DNA of 64,000 bases from Methylosinus sp. PW1 (GCF_000745215.1 NZ_JQNK01000009.1:1736001-1800000); one strand, 5' to 3'; shown: positions 1-8,504, numbered from the stretch's first letter. Numbers and translations are program-made. The notes: generated by a model not told the origin, from the sequence alone.

Positions 1-530
1 TCAATCCGCATCGCGACCGGCTCTGCCTCGTCCAGCTCTCCGGCGGCAATGGCGACGCCGATCTGGTGCGCATCGCGCCGGGCCAGACCGCGGCGCCCAA
101 TCTGACGCGCATGCTCGCCGATCCGAAGGTGCTGAAGCTCTTCCATTTCGCGCGCTTCGACATCGCCATTCTGGCGAAGACCTTCGGCGTGATGGCGGAG
201 CCGGTCTATTGCACCAAGATCGCCTCCAAGCTCATCCGCACCTACACGGATCGCCATGGGCTGAAGGATCTCGTGCGCGAATTGCTCGGCGTGGAAATCT
301 CCAAGCAGCAGCAATCCTCCGACTGGGGCGCGGCGACGCTCTCGGACGCGCAGCTCGCCTATGCGGCCTCGGACGTGCTCTATCTCCACGCGCTGCGCGA
401 GAAGCTCGACACCATGCTGGCGCGCGAGGGCCGCGCCGATTTCGCGGCCCGCTGCTTCGAGTTTCTGCCGACGCGCGCGCGGCTCGATCTCGCGGGCTGG
501 CCGGAGACCGATATTTTCTCGCATGAGTGA
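1..530 (+). CDS. rnd: Ribonuclease D family 3'-5' exonuclease (5' end outside window)
   Basis: This is the 3' part of a DEDD-family exonuclease that trims RNA 3' ends. The open frame runs in from the window edge (reading N-P-H-R-D-R-L-C-L-V-Q-L-S at the start), so about 176 residues are visible and the first acidic motif (DxE) lies upstream. ExoII is visible as F-H-F-A-R-F-D, and ExoIII as Y-A-A-S-D-V-L-Y-L. No HRDC domain follows, so it belongs to the short (about 200 aa) alphaproteobacterial form rather than E. coli-type RNase D. lptC lies downstream on the same strand. An in-frame ATG at 66 is internal and is not the start. Confidence 0.88.
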   Translation, partial: NPHRDRLCLVQLSGGNGDADLVRIAPGQTAAPNLTRMLADPKVLKLFHFARFDIAILAKTFGVMAEPVYCTKIASKLIRTYTDRHGLKDLVRELLGVEISKQQQSSDWGAATLSDAQLAYAASDVLYLHALREKLDTMLAREGRADFAARCFEFLPTRARLDLAGWPETDIFSHE

Positions 531-643
531 CGCCTCGAATTCGCCATGCGGCCGGCGTTATCTCGCGGCGGCGCCGGAGCGTTTTTGAGCGTGGCCGGAA
601 CCCAGATCGAGGATGACGCGCAGAATTGGCGGGCAGAATTAGA

Positions 644-1339
644 ATGAACGACGCCTCGTCGCCGACCGACAGACGCGATCGGCTCGCCTCCATCATCGCG
701 CCGAGACGCGACGCCATTCCGCAGGCGCGGCGCCATTCCCAGCGCGTCGCCCGGCTGCGGCGCTGGCTGCTGTGGGGCAGCGGCGCGATCGTCGCCGCCG
801 TGGCCGTGGGCGTGGCGCTCCATTCTCTGCGCTTTCTGCCGGCCGATCTGCGCTTCTCGCGCATCGCCATGCAGGGCACGCGCATCACCATAGAAAGCCC
901 CAAGCTCGTCGGCTATCGCAAGGACGGCCGCCCCTATGAGCTGCACGCCCGCACCGGCATTCAGGATATCGCCAAGCCCGATGTGTTCGAGCTGGAGCAG
1001 CTCGAGGTGCATATACAGAGCGACAATGAGACCAATGTCGTGCTGACGGCGGAACATGGCCTCTATGACGCCAAGAGCGACCGCGCCGATCTCTCCGGCG
1101 GCGCGCGCATCTTCGACGGCAAGCATTATGATTTGCGCACGGAAGCCGCGGTGATCGATTTTCGCGGCAATATCGTGACCTCCGACCGTCCGACCAGGCT
1201 GACGCTGGACAAATCGGTGGTGACGTCGCAATCGGTCGAATTCTCGCAGAGCGAGCGACGCGCGACATTCTCCGGCGCAGTGCATACGACGCTTCCCGGC
1301 GACGACGACGCCGGCGCGGCGGAAGGATCGTCTCCATGA
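644..1339 (+). CDS. lptC: LPS export ABC transporter periplasmic protein LptC
   Basis: LptC is the bitopic inner-membrane partner of LptB2FG that passes lipopolysaccharide to LptA. The protein has a basic cytoplasmic N-terminus, one membrane segment at about residues 40-62 (WLLWGSGAIVAAVAVG), then a periplasmic beta-jellyroll of the LptC/OstA type. About 230 residues is close to the usual length for alphaproteobacterial LptC. ATG 644 is preferred; a GTG/TTG-type start 18 bases upstream at 626 would add six residues. lptA follows 13 bases later, so the two are cotranscribed. lptB, which often follows in this group, is not present next to them. Confidence 0.85.
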   Translation: MNDASSPTDRRDRLASIIAPRRDAIPQARRHSQRVARLRRWLLWGSGAIVAAVAVGVALHSLRFLPADLRFSRIAMQGTRITIESPKLVGYRKDGRPYELHARTGIQDIAKPDVFELEQLEVHIQSDNETNVVLTAEHGLYDAKSDRADLSGGARIFDGKHYDLRTEAAVIDFRGNIVTSDRPTRLTLDKSVVTSQSVEFSQSERRATFSGAVHTTLPGDDDAGAAEGSSP

Positions 1340-1352
1340 AAATGATCGCCAA

Positions 1353-1958
1353 ATGAAAAAGATCGCCAGCAAAATGATCACGATGAAAGTGATTCCCATC
1401 TTCACGGCCGCGCTTCTGGCCGCAGCGCCGCTCGCCGCCAAAGGCCGCTCCGGCGGCATTCTCCCCGGCGCCGGCGCCAAGGACCCGGTCGACATAGACG
1501 CGGGCAAGCTCGACTATTTCGACAAGGAGCAGAAGCTCATCTATTCGGGCGGCGTCGTCGTCGTGAACGGCCCTTCCACGCTGAAGGCCTCGCGCCTCAT
1601 CCTGCTGCTCGACAAGCCGCAGCAGGGCCAGGAGAGCAATGGCGGCAGCGACCGCGTTCGCCACATAGACGCCGAAGGGCCGGTGACTCTGGTCTCCAAG
1701 GATCAGATCGGCACGGGCGATCGCGGCAGCTATGACCGCAGCGAGAACAAGGTCTATCTCTTCGGCAATGTGACGCTCACCCAGGGCGACAGCGTCGTGA
1801 AGGGCGACAAGCTCATCTATGACACATCGACCGGCCAAGCGACTGTCGTGGAGAAGCCCGGCCAGCGCGTGCGCAGCATCTTCACGCCCAGCGAGGCCAA
1901 AAGCGAGAAGAAGGAGAAGAAAGAGCCCGCTCCCGCCGCCGAGCGCCGCGCCGACTGA
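1353..1958 (+). CDS. lptA: LPS transport periplasmic protein LptA (OstA-like)
   Basis: LptA oligomerises in the periplasm to bridge LptC and LptD. The sequence shows a signal peptide of about 30 residues ending A-A-P-L-A-A-K, then an OstA/LptA beta-jellyroll with the typical pattern V-D-I-D-A-G-K-L-D-Y-F and G-D-R-G-S-Y-D. The C-terminal tail from about residue 180 is rich in Lys, Glu, Ala and Pro and looks disordered. It sits directly behind lptC. Three Met codons occur in the first ten residues, so the exact start could be at 1353 or slightly later. Confidence 0.85.
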   Translation: MKKIASKMITMKVIPIFTAALLAAAPLAAKGRSGGILPGAGAKDPVDIDAGKLDYFDKEQKLIYSGGVVVVNGPSTLKASRLILLLDKPQQGQESNGGSDRVRHIDAEGPVTLVSKDQIGTGDRGSYDRSENKVYLFGNVTLTQGDSVVKGDKLIYDTSTGQATVVEKPGQRVRSIFTPSEAKSEKKEKKEPAPAAERRAD

Positions 1959-1964
1959 GCGCGC

Positions 1965-2426
1965 TCAGCGCTGATACGCGCCGACCAGCGCCGTCTCCTC
2001 GAGCAGGACCTCATTGGCGGCGCGCTCCACCTCGAGACAGCTCGGCTCCTTGCGCGCAACGGCCAGCGAGGCCGTGGACAAGGCGAGCAGCCGGAAACGA
2101 TAGCGATGCGGGCCATGGCGCGGCGGCGGACATGGCCCGCCATAGCCGGAGCCATCGAAATCATTGATCCCCTGCGAGAAGCCGCGCTGCGGCCCTGGAC
2201 GCCCGGCGCCTTCCGGCAATCCTGTGGCGTCGCGCGAGAGATCATAGACCGCCCAATGGCGCCAGACGCCGGCCGGCGCGTCTGGATCGTCGCAGAGCAG
2301 CACGAAGCTCTTGGTCTGCGCGGGCGCGCCGCTCCAGCTCAGCGGCGGCGAGACATTGGCGCCGTCGCATGTGTATTTGCGCGGTATCTCCTCCCCATGG
2401 GCGAAGGCGGGCGATAGCAGCCGCAT
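1965..2426 (-). CDS. YbhB/YbcL family (PEBP-like, Raf-kinase-inhibitor-like) protein
   Basis: This 153-residue protein belongs to the bacterial phosphatidylethanolamine-binding-protein fold family, whose cellular role is not established. Family hallmarks are visible: P-R-K-Y-T-C-D-G-A-N-V-S-P-P-L-S-W near residue 15, the D-P-D-A-P-x-G-V-W-x-H-W ligand-pocket motif near residue 52, and Y-G-G-P-C-P-P near residue 98. ATG 2426 has an AGGAG ribosome-binding site and lies one base from the end of alanine dehydrogenase, so it is the last gene of a four-gene operon reading from 4845 downwards. Confidence 0.88.
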   Translation of the reverse strand: MRLLSPAFAHGEEIPRKYTCDGANVSPPLSWSGAPAQTKSFVLLCDDPDAPAGVWRHWAVYDLSRDATGLPEGAGRPGPQRGFSQGINDFDGSGYGGPCPPPRHGPHRYRFRLLALSTASLAVARKEPSCLEVERAANEVLLEETALVGAYQR

Positions 2427-2427
2427 A

Positions 2428-3546
2428 TTACGCTCCTGTCGTGAATTTCTCCGCCGGCGCGACAGCGAGGCCGAGCGCCGCGGCGACGGCGGCGTTGACG
2501 ATCTCCCCGCGCGCCACTGTGAGGCCGGCGGAAAGATGCGGATCGTCGCGCAAGGCGCCGATCCCTTTGTCGGCGAGCGCGAGCACGAAAGGCAGAGTCG
2601 CGCTGGCGAGCGCGAATGTGGAGGTGCGCGGCACGGCGCCCGGCATGTTGGTGACGCAATAATGCACGACGCCATCGACGACATAGGTGGGATCGGAGTG
2701 CGTCGTCGGCCGCGATGTCTCGCAGCAGCCGCCTTGATCGATCGCCACATCGACGATGACGGCGCCGGCTTTCATGCCCGCGACCATGCCGCGGCTGACG
2801 AGCTTGGGCGCCGCCGCGCCGGGAACCAGCGCCGCGCCTATGACGAGATCGGCGCGCCGCACCAGCTCCGCTATCGCCGTCGGCGTCGAGAATATGGTGC
2901 GCGGCGCATTGCCGAAACGCGCCGAGAGGCGCCGCAGCGGCTCGGCCCCGCGATCGGCGACGATGACGCTCGCGCCCATGCCCAGCGCGATCATCGTCGC
3001 CTGCGTTCCGACGGTCCCGGCGCCGAGAATCAGCGTCTCCGCCGGCGGCGCGCCCGGCGCGCCGGAGAGCAGCACGCCGCGCCCACCCATGATCTTCTCG
3101 AGGCAGCGCGCGCCCGCCTGCGGCGCCAGCCGCCCAGCGATCTCCGACATGGGCGTCAGCAGCGGCAGGCCGCCGAAGGGCGAGGTCACGGTCTCGTAAG
3201 CGATGCAGATCGCGCCGGAGCGCAGGAGATCGAGCGCCTGCGCGCGATCGGCGGCGAGATGCAGATAGGCGAACAGCAGCTGTCCGGGCCGCAATCGCGC
3301 GCGCTCCTGCGCCAGCGGCTCCTTCACCTTCACGATGAGATCGGCCGTGGCGAAAATCGCCTCCGGGCCTTCCGTCAGCGCGGCGCCCGCCGTCTGAAAA
3401 TCGCCGTCCGAAATGCCGGCGCCGACGCCGGCGCCGCTCTCCACCATGACGAAATGCCCGCGCTGCACGAGCTCGTAGACGCCCGCCGGGGTCAGCGCGA
3501 CGCGAAACTCATTGTCTTTGATTTCCTTGGGCGCGCCGACGCGCAT
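2428..3546 (-). CDS. ald: Alanine dehydrogenase
   Basis: NAD-dependent L-alanine dehydrogenase interconverts alanine with pyruvate and ammonia. The 372 residues match the family length. The N-terminal M-R-V-G-x-P-K-E-I-K-D-N-E-x-R-V-A-L-T-P block, the catalytic-region H in F-A-Y-L-H-L-A, the Rossmann glycine motif L-I-L-G-A-G-T-V-G at about 170, and the C-terminal D-Q-G-G-C-C-E-T-S-R-P-T-T-H block are all intact. It lies 12 bases behind a phosphoribosyltransferase gene and 1 base before ybhB. In several bacteria ald is induced by oxygen limitation, which fits the stress-like neighbourhood, but no regulator site was recognised here. Confidence 0.95.
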   Translation of the reverse strand: MRVGAPKEIKDNEFRVALTPAGVYELVQRGHFVMVESGAGVGAGISDGDFQTAGAALTEGPEAIFATADLIVKVKEPLAQERARLRPGQLLFAYLHLAADRAQALDLLRSGAICIAYETVTSPFGGLPLLTPMSEIAGRLAPQAGARCLEKIMGGRGVLLSGAPGAPPAETLILGAGTVGTQATMIALGMGASVIVADRGAEPLRRLSARFGNAPRTIFSTPTAIAELVRRADLVIGAALVPGAAAPKLVSRGMVAGMKAGAVIVDVAIDQGGCCETSRPTTHSDPTYVVDGVVHYCVTNMPGAVPRTSTFALASATLPFVLALADKGIGALRDDPHLSAGLTVARGEIVNAAVAAALGLAVAPAEKFTTGA

Positions 3547-3558
3547 CAGGCTCTCCGA

Positions 3559-4206
3559 TCATGCGAGCGGCGAGAAGCGATCGAGAATCTCGATCACCTC
3601 CTCATCCTCGATCTGGCGAAAATTCTCGTAGAAGAAGCCGATCGCGCCGAAGCTTCGATAATCCTCGAGGCAGACGATCGCATCGGCCTCGTGGCGCAGC
3701 GCTACGAGCGCATCGGTGGGCGCGACGGGAATGGCGAGAATGAGCCTGCGCGGCTGCAGCGCGCGAACCGCGCGCAACGCCGCGCGCGTCGTCGCGCCGG
3801 TCGCGACGCCGTCGTCGACGACGACAGCGAGCTTGCCGGCGACATCCGGCCGCGCCCGGCCGCGCAGATAGGCGCCGCGCCGTCTCTCGAGCTCGGCGCG
3901 CTCACGCGCGCAGACGGAATCGAAGACGGCTTCCGACACCTCCGCGGCGGCGATCACATCCTCATTGCGCACGATGATCGGCGCGCCGCCATTGGCGATC
4001 GCGCCCATGGCCAGCTCCGGCTGATAGGGAACGCCGATCTTGCGCACCAGCACGAGATCGAGCGGCGCCTTCAGCCTCTCGGCGATATACGCGGCGACGG
4101 GAACGCCGCCGCGCGGCAATGCATAGACGACGCAAACTTCGCCGACATGCGCGGCGAGCGCATCGGCGAGGCGGCGACCTGCGTCGTCACGATCTCGAAA
4201 CGGCAT
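3559..4206 (-). CDS. Phosphoribosyltransferase-domain protein
   Basis: A 215-residue type I phosphoribosyltransferase-fold protein. The PRPP-binding signature V-V-V-D-D-G-V-A-T-G-A-T lies at about residues 128-139, and the N-terminal A-L-P-R-G-G-V-P-V-A region is typical of the family also found fused to erythromycin-esterase domains. The real substrate is unknown; proteins like this are usually annotated only by domain. It sits between the HPF/cold-shock gene and ald in one operon, and near a PRPP synthetase fusion and a nicotinate phosphoribosyltransferase, so a link to PRPP or NAD salvage is plausible but unproven. Confidence 0.85.
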   Translation of the reverse strand: MPFRDRDDAGRRLADALAAHVGEVCVVYALPRGGVPVAAYIAERLKAPLDLVLVRKIGVPYQPELAMGAIANGGAPIIVRNEDVIAAAEVSEAVFDSVCARERAELERRRGAYLRGRARPDVAGKLAVVVDDGVATGATTRAALRAVRALQPRRLILAIPVAPTDALVALRHEADAIVCLEDYRSFGAIGFFYENFRQIEDEEVIEILDRFSPLA

Positions 4207-4278
4207 GGCTCGCCTGCTCCGGCGCGGATGCGCGACGCCTTCGATATAGTCGGCCGCCGCCGCGATGCGAGGGCGCGC

Positions 4279-4845
4279 TCACGACGGCGCGCGCTCGCCG
4301 AGCGGCCGCACCGCGCTGGCCTGCGGGCCATCCTCCGCGTCTTCAGGCACATAGCGCACGCGATCGCCACGCTCGAGCGCATCGAAGCCCGCGCCTTCAA
4401 CGCTATTGCGGTGAAAATAGAGTTCACGTCCATCCGCGCTTTCTAAGAATCCATAGCCATCCTCGCGCATCAGCCGGCGCACGACGCCGAGCGCGGGCTC
4501 GGCGTGCTGCTTCACATGTCCCTCGAGGCGCCGCACCTGATCCTGCAGGCGCCGGCGCGCGCGCTTGAAAGCGTCATTGAGCGCGAACTCGAAATCCTGA
4601 TAGCGCTCGTCCTGCGGCGGCGTGCGCTCGACGATCGCCTCGCGCCCGTCTGGCAGAGCGAGGCGTATGTTGATCTCATATTGCCCGCCCGTGTGATGAC
4701 GCGCGCTCGGCGCCTTGACCACGATGCGGCAAGCGGTGACGCGGCCGAAGCGCGTCTCCAGCTCATCGATCTGATGCGCGATGCGCGCCTGCGCCTGCGG
4801 CGAGGCCTCCATGCCCTGAAAGTCGATTTCCGGCGTCGTCTGCAT
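4279..4845 (-). CDS. HPF/RaiA-type ribosome-associated protein fused to a cold-shock domain
   Basis: Two domains are visible in 188 residues. Residues about 1-105 resemble the ribosome hibernation factor HPF/RaiA (S65AE) fold. Residues about 118-185 form a cold-shock nucleic-acid-binding domain, with RNP-like motifs G-Y-G-F-L and L-Y-F-H-R-N. The fusion suggests a factor that binds ribosomes or RNA in stationary phase or stress. It is the first gene of the leftward operon (then phosphoribosyltransferase, ald, ybhB) and is divergent from the hydrolase-PRPP synthetase operon. An alternative annotation would be simply cold-shock-like protein. Confidence 0.85.
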   Translation of the reverse strand: MQTTPEIDFQGMEASPQAQARIAHQIDELETRFGRVTACRIVVKAPSARHHTGGQYEINIRLALPDGREAIVERTPPQDERYQDFEFALNDAFKRARRRLQDQVRRLEGHVKQHAEPALGVVRRLMREDGYGFLESADGRELYFHRNSVEGAGFDALERGDRVRYVPEDAEDGPQASAVRPLGERAPS

Positions 4846-4948
4846 GGCCGAGCCTCCGTTCTAGTGACGCGAATTTCGCCGCTCGCGCGAGCGGCGCGAT
4901 AGATACATAGGGCGTGGCGAAGGATGTCTCGTCGCCGCTGGCGGAAGG
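4846..4948. promoter_or_regulatory. Divergent promoter region with a 16-bp palindrome
   Basis: This 103-base gap separates two divergent operons and must hold both promoters. It contains a perfect palindrome, CCGCTCGC followed by GCGAGCGG, at 4879-4894. It could be an operator for a dimeric regulator or a short hairpin in one leader. No FNR/FixK-type box was seen in the gap. Confidence 0.4.
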
Positions 4949-5620
4949 ATGCGCATCATGACGACGCCGATCGCCGAATTCGAGGTCGCCGTCGGGCCGC
5001 GCCGGCTCGGCGGCTCGCTCGCAGTTCCAGAAGCTGCGCAGGGCTCGATAATCTTCGCGCATGGCTCGGGCTCCTCGCGCTTCAGCCAGCACAATCGCTT
5101 CGTCGCGGCCGCGCTGCGCGAGCGGCGCCTCGCGACATTGCTGATGGATTTGCTGAGCGAGGAAGAAGCCGAGGACCGCCGCAATGTCTTCGACATTCCC
5201 TTGCTGGCCGGCCGCGTCGTCGAGGCGATCGATTGGGCAGCGGCCGAGCCTCTGCTCTGCGAGCTGCCGATCGGCCTCTTCGGCGCCAGCACGGGCGCGG
5301 CCGCGGCTCTCGTCGCGGCGGTAGAACGGCCGCAAAAGGTGAAAGCGATCGTCTCGCGCGGCGGACGTCCAGATCTCGCGAGCCATGCGCTCGAGCATGT
5401 GCGCGCGCCCACTTTGCTCATCGTCGGCGGACTCGATTTCGATGTTCTTAATCTCAATCGCATCGCGGCGAGACGCTTGCGCGACGCACGGCTCGACGTC
5501 GTGCTAGGCGCGACACATTTGTTCGAGGAGACTGGAACTCTGGAGCAGGTCGCCGCGCTGGCGGCGGAATGGCTGGCCGAGAAATTGGCGCCGCGCGATC
5601 GAAGCGAGAGGCTCGAATGA
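4949..5620 (+). CDS. Dienelactone-hydrolase-like alpha/beta hydrolase
   Basis: A 223-residue cytoplasmic alpha/beta hydrolase. The nucleophile elbow is G-A-S-T-G at about residue 110, the oxyanion region is H-G-S-G-S-S, the acid lies in G-G-L-D-F-D-V near 160, and the histidine is in A-T-H-L-F-E-E near 188. Substrate unknown. ATG 4949 is used here; a second ATG at 4958 would give a start M-T-T-P. The stop overlaps the next gene's ATG in ATGA, so translation is coupled to the PRPP synthetase-like gene. Proteins of this type are repeatedly found beside phosphoribosyltransferases and small heat-shock proteins in stress clusters, as here. Confidence 0.85.
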   Translation: MRIMTTPIAEFEVAVGPRRLGGSLAVPEAAQGSIIFAHGSGSSRFSQHNRFVAAALRERRLATLLMDLLSEEEAEDRRNVFDIPLLAGRVVEAIDWAAAEPLLCELPIGLFGASTGAAAALVAAVERPQKVKAIVSRGGRPDLASHALEHVRAPTLLIVGGLDFDVLNLNRIAARRLRDARLDVVLGATHLFEETGTLEQVAALAAEWLAEKLAPRDRSERLE

Positions 5621-7137
5621 CCACGCTGGCCGAGACGCAACCTCATCTGAAGCGTCTCTTCGAGCGCATCGATCTCGCGCCGCGGCCGATCGGCGTCGAG
5701 ACGCGCCACGCGCTCGAGCATTGGCGCGCCTCGCGCCGCGGCGTCGCGCCGACCTTCGCCGATGTCGTCGCCGATCTGCGCCATGGCGGCTTCGCCTTTC
5801 GCGCGGTGCCGGATACCCGCGATTATGAGATCGTGATCGGCGCCAAGGCTGTGGCGCTGCTGCTCGGCGCCGTCGCGGAAGGCGCGCGCTTGAGCGAGGC
5901 GCCCAACCGTCGCGGCGCCGTGCGCCTGCGTCGTCTCTTCGATGAAGCCTTGCGCATCGGCGAGCCCGCGCTCGTGGAGTTCACGCTTGTCGAGAAGGGC
6001 CGCGACCGCGCCGGGGTCGAGCTGCTCGCGGCGCCGCTCGCGCTCGCCGATGGCGCGCTCGGCGCCGTGCTCGGCGCTTTGAACATTCAGCGCTATGAAG
6101 CGCCGGCGCCGGCGCGTGAGCCGCCGCCTCCGGCGACAGACGAGGCGATCGTGCTGTTCGCGCTCGGCTCCAGCCGCGCGCTCGGCGAGCGCGTTGCGCG
6201 CACGCTCGCGATCACGCTCTCGCCGCATGAGGAGCGCCGCTTCGAGGATGACGAGCGCAAGACGCGGCCGCTCGTCGGCGTGCGCGACAAGGATGTCTAT
6301 GTCCTCTCGAGCCTCGAGGGCGAGACGGGCGACAGCGGCGCCGACAAGCTCTTGCGCCTTCTCTTCTTCATCGGCGCGCTGCGCGACGCCGGCGCCGCGC
6401 GCGTCACCGCCGTCACGCCCTATCTCTGCTATGCGCGCAAGGATCGCCGCACCAAGCCGCTCGACCCTGTGGCCACGCGCTATGTCGCGCAATTGCTGGA
6501 GGCGATCGGCGCCGATCGCATCGTCGCCATCGACGCGCATAATATCGCGGCGTTCCAGAACGCCTTTCGCATAGAGACGGTCGCGCTCGACGCGCAGGCG
6601 CTGTTCGCGCGCTATTTCGCGCATCGGCTCGGCGCCGAGCCTGCGGCGATCGTCTCGCCCGATCTCGGCGGCGAGAAGCGCGCCGAGCTGTTCCGCCAGC
6701 GCCTCGAGACCATCCTCGCGCATCCGGTCGCGAAGGGCTTCATGGACAAGCATCGCAGCATGGGCGAGATCGCCGGCGAGATTTTCGCCGGCGACGTGGC
6801 GGGCCGCGCGGTCGTCATTCTCGACGATCTCATCAGCAGCGGCGGCACGATGGCGCGCGCCGCGCGCGCCTGCCGGGCCAATGGCGCGACGCGCATCTTC
6901 CTCGCCGCGACACATGGACTCTTCGCGCGCGACGCCGAGAACGCGCTGCGCGAAGCGCCGATCGAGGAGATCGTCGTCACCGACACGGTCGCGCTGAACG
7001 AAGCTGTCGCGCAACGCTTGCGCGGGCGCCTGGTGACGCTCGGCGTCGCGCCGCTGCTCGCCGAGGCGATCACGCGTCTCCATAGCGGCGGCTCCATAGA
7101 CGAATTGCTCGACACTGGTCCGAAAGGCGCCCCATGA
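5617..7137 (+). CDS. Ribose-phosphate pyrophosphokinase with a PAS-like N-terminal extension
   Basis: Residues about 165-506 form a PRPP synthetase: the N-terminal half carries A-L-G-S-S-R-A-L-G-E, the middle has C-Y-A-R-K-D-R-R and D-A-H-N-I-A-A-F-Q, and the PRPP-binding loop is V-V-I-L-D-D-L-I-S-S-G-G-T near 412. It should make PRPP from ribose 5-phosphate and ATP. The first 160 residues are extra; the segment H-W-R-A-S-R-R-G and the following strands resemble a PAS_5-type sensor domain. The total of 506 residues compares with about 310 for ordinary Prs. ATG 5617 overlaps the previous stop; an upstream start at 5569 is less likely. The nicotinate phosphoribosyltransferase gene overlaps its end, so this enzyme may supply PRPP for NAD salvage. 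Confidence 0.87.
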   Translation: MTTLAETQPHLKRLFERIDLAPRPIGVETRHALEHWRASRRGVAPTFADVVADLRHGGFAFRAVPDTRDYEIVIGAKAVALLLGAVAEGARLSEAPNRRGAVRLRRLFDEALRIGEPALVEFTLVEKGRDRAGVELLAAPLALADGALGAVLGALNIQRYEAPAPAREPPPPATDEAIVLFALGSSRALGERVARTLAITLSPHEERRFEDDERKTRPLVGVRDKDVYVLSSLEGETGDSGADKLLRLLFFIGALRDAGAARVTAVTPYLCYARKDRRTKPLDPVATRYVAQLLEAIGADRIVAIDAHNIAAFQNAFRIETVALDAQALFARYFAHRLGAEPAAIVSPDLGGEKRAELFRQRLETILAHPVAKGFMDKHRSMGEIAGEIFAGDVAGRAVVILDDLISSGGTMARAARACRANGATRIFLAATHGLFARDAENALREAPIEEIVVTDTVALNEAVAQRLRGRLVTLGVAPLLAEAITRLHSGGSIDELLDTGPKGAP

Positions 7138-8504
7138 CCGCAAATGCTCTCTTCGTCGATCTCTATGAGATCGCCATGCTCCGCGCCTATTTCGAGCTCG
7201 GCATGGCGGAACGCCGCGCCACATTCGGCCTCTTCGTCCGACGCCTGCCGCCGGCGCGCAATTTCCTGCTCGCCTGCGGCCTCGCCGATGTGCTGAGAGA
7301 GCTGCAGGAGCTGCGCTTTTCGGAAGACGATTTGCGCTATCTCTCCTCGCTCGGCTTTGGGCGCGAGTTTCTCGACTGGCTCGCGCGATTTCGCTTCACC
7401 GGCGACATTCGCGCGCTGCCGGAGGGCACGCCCTTCTTCGCCAATGAGCCCATTCTCGAAGTGACGGCGCCGATCGGCGAGGCGCAGATCGTCGAGACGC
7501 TGATCCTCAATCAGATCGGCCTGCAGACGATGCTCGCCTCCAAGGCGGCGCGCGTGGTCTTCGCCGCGCGCGGACGCGCCATCGTCGATTTCGGCGCGCG
7601 CCGCGCGCAAGGCTTCGACGCGGCGGTGAAAGGCGCGCGCGCTTTTCATATCGCCGGCGTCGCCGCCACCTCCGATCTCGCCGCGGGCAGAGCGCATGAC
7701 ATCGCCGTTGCCGGAACCATGGCGCACAGCTTCATCGAGGCATGCCCTTCGGAGGCCGCCGCCTTCGAGGCCTATGCGCGCATCTTTCCCGGCGCGACGC
7801 TGCTGGTCGACACCTTTGATACGCTGGAAGGCGTGCGCAGAGTCGTCGCGCTGGCGCAGGAAATGGGCGCCGATTTCGACGTGCATGCGATAAGGCTCGA
7901 CTCCGGCGACCTCGATGCGCTGTCGCGGCAGGCGCGGCGCATATTGGACGAAGGCGGGCTCACGCGCGTCGAGATCGTCGCGAGCGGCGGACTCGACGAA
8001 ACGCTCATCGACAAGCTCGCCGCCTCGCATGCGCCGATCGACGCATTCGGCGTCGGCACGGAAATGGCGGCGTCCACCGACGCGCCGGCGCTCGATATCG
8101 CCTATAAGCTCGAGGAATTCGCCGGCGAGGGGCGCATGAAGCTGTCGCCCGGCAAGCGCAATCTGCCGGGCCGCAAGCAGATCTTCCGCCAATTCCACGA
8201 TGGCGTCGCGCTGCGCGACGTCATCGCGCGCGAGGACGAACGCTACTCCGGCGTTCCATTGCTCGAGCCGGTGATGCGCGACGGCGAGCTGGTGAAGCCG
8301 CATCCGAGCCTTGCCGACATTCGCGAGCATGCGCGCGCGGCGATGGCGGCGCTGCCGTCCGACGCCCGCGGCCTTTCGCCCTGCGCCAATCCCTATCCGG
8401 TGACGATCAGCGTGAGCCTCGCCGAATTTGAGCGCGAGGTGGAGGCGTCTCTCACGCGCAAGGCCCCCCGCGCGAGACAGCCGCATCTCACCCGATGCGC
8501 GTGA
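7134..8504 (+). CDS. pncB: Nicotinate phosphoribosyltransferase
   Basis: NAPRTase condenses nicotinate with PRPP to nicotinate mononucleotide in the Preiss-Handler pathway of NAD synthesis. The 456-residue protein starts with the family pattern L-F-V-D-L-Y-E-I-A-M-L and contains F-A-N-E-P-I-L-E-V, V-D-F-G-A-R-R-A-Q-G, L-V-D-T-F-D-T, R-L-D-S-G-D-L and F-G-V-G-T-E-M. Its ATG overlaps the stop of the PRPP synthetase-like gene (ATGA), so substrate supply and use are translationally coupled. The 3' end overlaps by 17 bases the 3' end of the convergent phosphotransferase-like gene. Confidence 0.93.
   Translation: MTANALFVDLYEIAMLRAYFELGMAERRATFGLFVRRLPPARNFLLACGLADVLRELQELRFSEDDLRYLSSLGFGREFLDWLARFRFTGDIRALPEGTPFFANEPILEVTAPIGEAQIVETLILNQIGLQTMLASKAARVVFAARGRAIVDFGARRAQGFDAAVKGARAFHIAGVAATSDLAAGRAHDIAVAGTMAHSFIEACPSEAAAFEAYARIFPGATLLVDTFDTLEGVRRVVALAQEMGADFDVHAIRLDSGDLDALSRQARRILDEGGLTRVEIVASGGLDETLIDKLAASHAPIDAFGVGTEMAASTDAPALDIAYKLEEFAGEGRMKLSPGKRNLPGRKQIFRQFHDGVALRDVIAREDERYSGVPLLEPVMRDGELVKPHPSLADIREHARAAMAALPSDARGLSPCANPYPVTISVSLAEFEREVEASLTRKAPRARQPHLTRCA

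Noticed and set aside
2311..4446. 711-codon plus-strand frame over ald and the phosphoribosyltransferase gene
   Set aside because: Antisense to three convincing minus-strand genes with ribosome-binding sites; composition is Arg-rich shadow type.
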